Origin: Chryseobacterium angstadtii
GTDB taxonomy: Bacteria > Bacteroidota > Bacteroidia > Flavobacteriales > Weeksellaceae
Assembly (NCBI RefSeq): GCF_001045465.1
Contig: NZ_LFND01000001.1
Coordinates: forward strand, 186,001 to 250,000
Direction: 5' to 3'
Length of the DNA: 64,000 nucleotides
The first letter of the stretch is position 1. Every line of letters begins with the position of its first letter. The notes beneath the pieces are model-generated. The model had not been told where the DNA came from and ran no database searches. It saw only the letters and a program-made list of their open reading frames with translations. The position numbers were made by a program, and so were the translations under genes. This document shows, piece after piece, positions 63,850-64,000 of the stretch.

Positions 63850-64000
63850 ATGTACGACGTTCGATTAAACTCTATACTTGATAACGATTTCTATAAAATA
63901 ACCATGCAGAATGCGGTGGTAAAGCTATTTCCTAGCTCCATCGTGAAATATGAATTCATCAACAGAGGAAAACATCAGTTTCCGGAAGGTTTTGATACCG
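63850..64000 (+). CDS. pncB: Nicotinate phosphoribosyltransferase, N-terminal part (partial)
   Basis: The first 50 codons run off the window. The N-terminus MYDVRLNSILDNDFYKITM followed by QNAVVKLFPSSIVKYEFINR matches nicotinate phosphoribosyltransferase, which makes nicotinate mononucleotide in NAD salvage; the LDNDFYK...QNAV block lines the active site. It is read from its own promoter box after the dps terminator. Confidence 0.85.
   Translation, partial: MYDVRLNSILDNDFYKITMQNAVVKLFPSSIVKYEFINRGKHQFPEGFDT

Overview
The window is AT-rich chromosomal DNA from a member of the Bacteroidota, class Flavobacteriia. Gene content and intergenic repeats look most like Chryseobacterium or a close Weeksellaceae relative; the genus is my inference. 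Supporting signs are many TonB-dependent or Omp_b-brl_3 outer-membrane receptors, a GLPGLI-family protein, C-minus (zinc-free) forms of S14 and L36, and many copies of the Bacteroidota promoter -7 box TAnnTTTG, in the two ribosomal promoters preceded by TTTG at exactly 19 bp. I saw no tRNA, rRNA, CRISPR array, transposase or phage gene.

Layout. 1-14.7 kb: outer-membrane receptors, a lipoprotein esterase, a secreted GH43 glycosidase, two guanidino-modifying enzymes (CtlX and a DDAH-like enzyme), a small secreted protein with a 21-bp-period operator-like array, a 53-residue cysteine-rich double-glycine peptide missed by ordinary length cut-offs, and a receptor beside a membrane-bound AraC regulator. 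15.0-17.6 kb: citrate synthase and enolase. 17.9-24.3 kb: a trypsin-like protease, a four-gene signalling operon (NarL-type regulator, unknown protein, seven-helix membrane protein, histidine kinase), a GH35 beta-galactosidase and a small lipoprotein. 24.4-38.3 kb: one long leftward S10-spc-alpha ribosomal run from rplC to rplQ, including secY, infA and rpoA. 38.6-44.1 kb: glycerol locus (GlpR-like regulator divergent from glpD-glpK-glpF and an outer-membrane protein). 44.2-44.6 kb: two inverted-repeat-bounded intergenic elements. 44.7-48.9 kb: three uncharacterised secreted proteins. 48.9-57.2 kb: a membrane protein and an iron-acquisition-like locus with a duplicated receptor-lipoprotein pair and a PepSY membrane protein. 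57.3-59.3 kb: an alpha-carbonic anhydrase lipoprotein and a GLPGLI protein. 59.4-62.8 kb: rpsL-rpsG-fusA-rpsJ. 62.8-64 kb: a decayed gene, a Dps protein and the start of a nicotinate phosphoribosyltransferase.

The ribosomal backbone is split: rpsJ stays with the str operon, about 20 kb away from rplC, with glycerol and iron-uptake genes in between. Similar accessory blocks separate rplQ from eno and gltA from the DDAH-like gene. The most interesting items are the cysteine-rich GG-leader peptide, the 21-bp direct-repeat array, a REPIN-like 73-bp element, the four-gene sensor cassette, the three-gene secreted operon, and the duplicated receptor-lipoprotein cassette with conserved candidate iron-responsive promoters.
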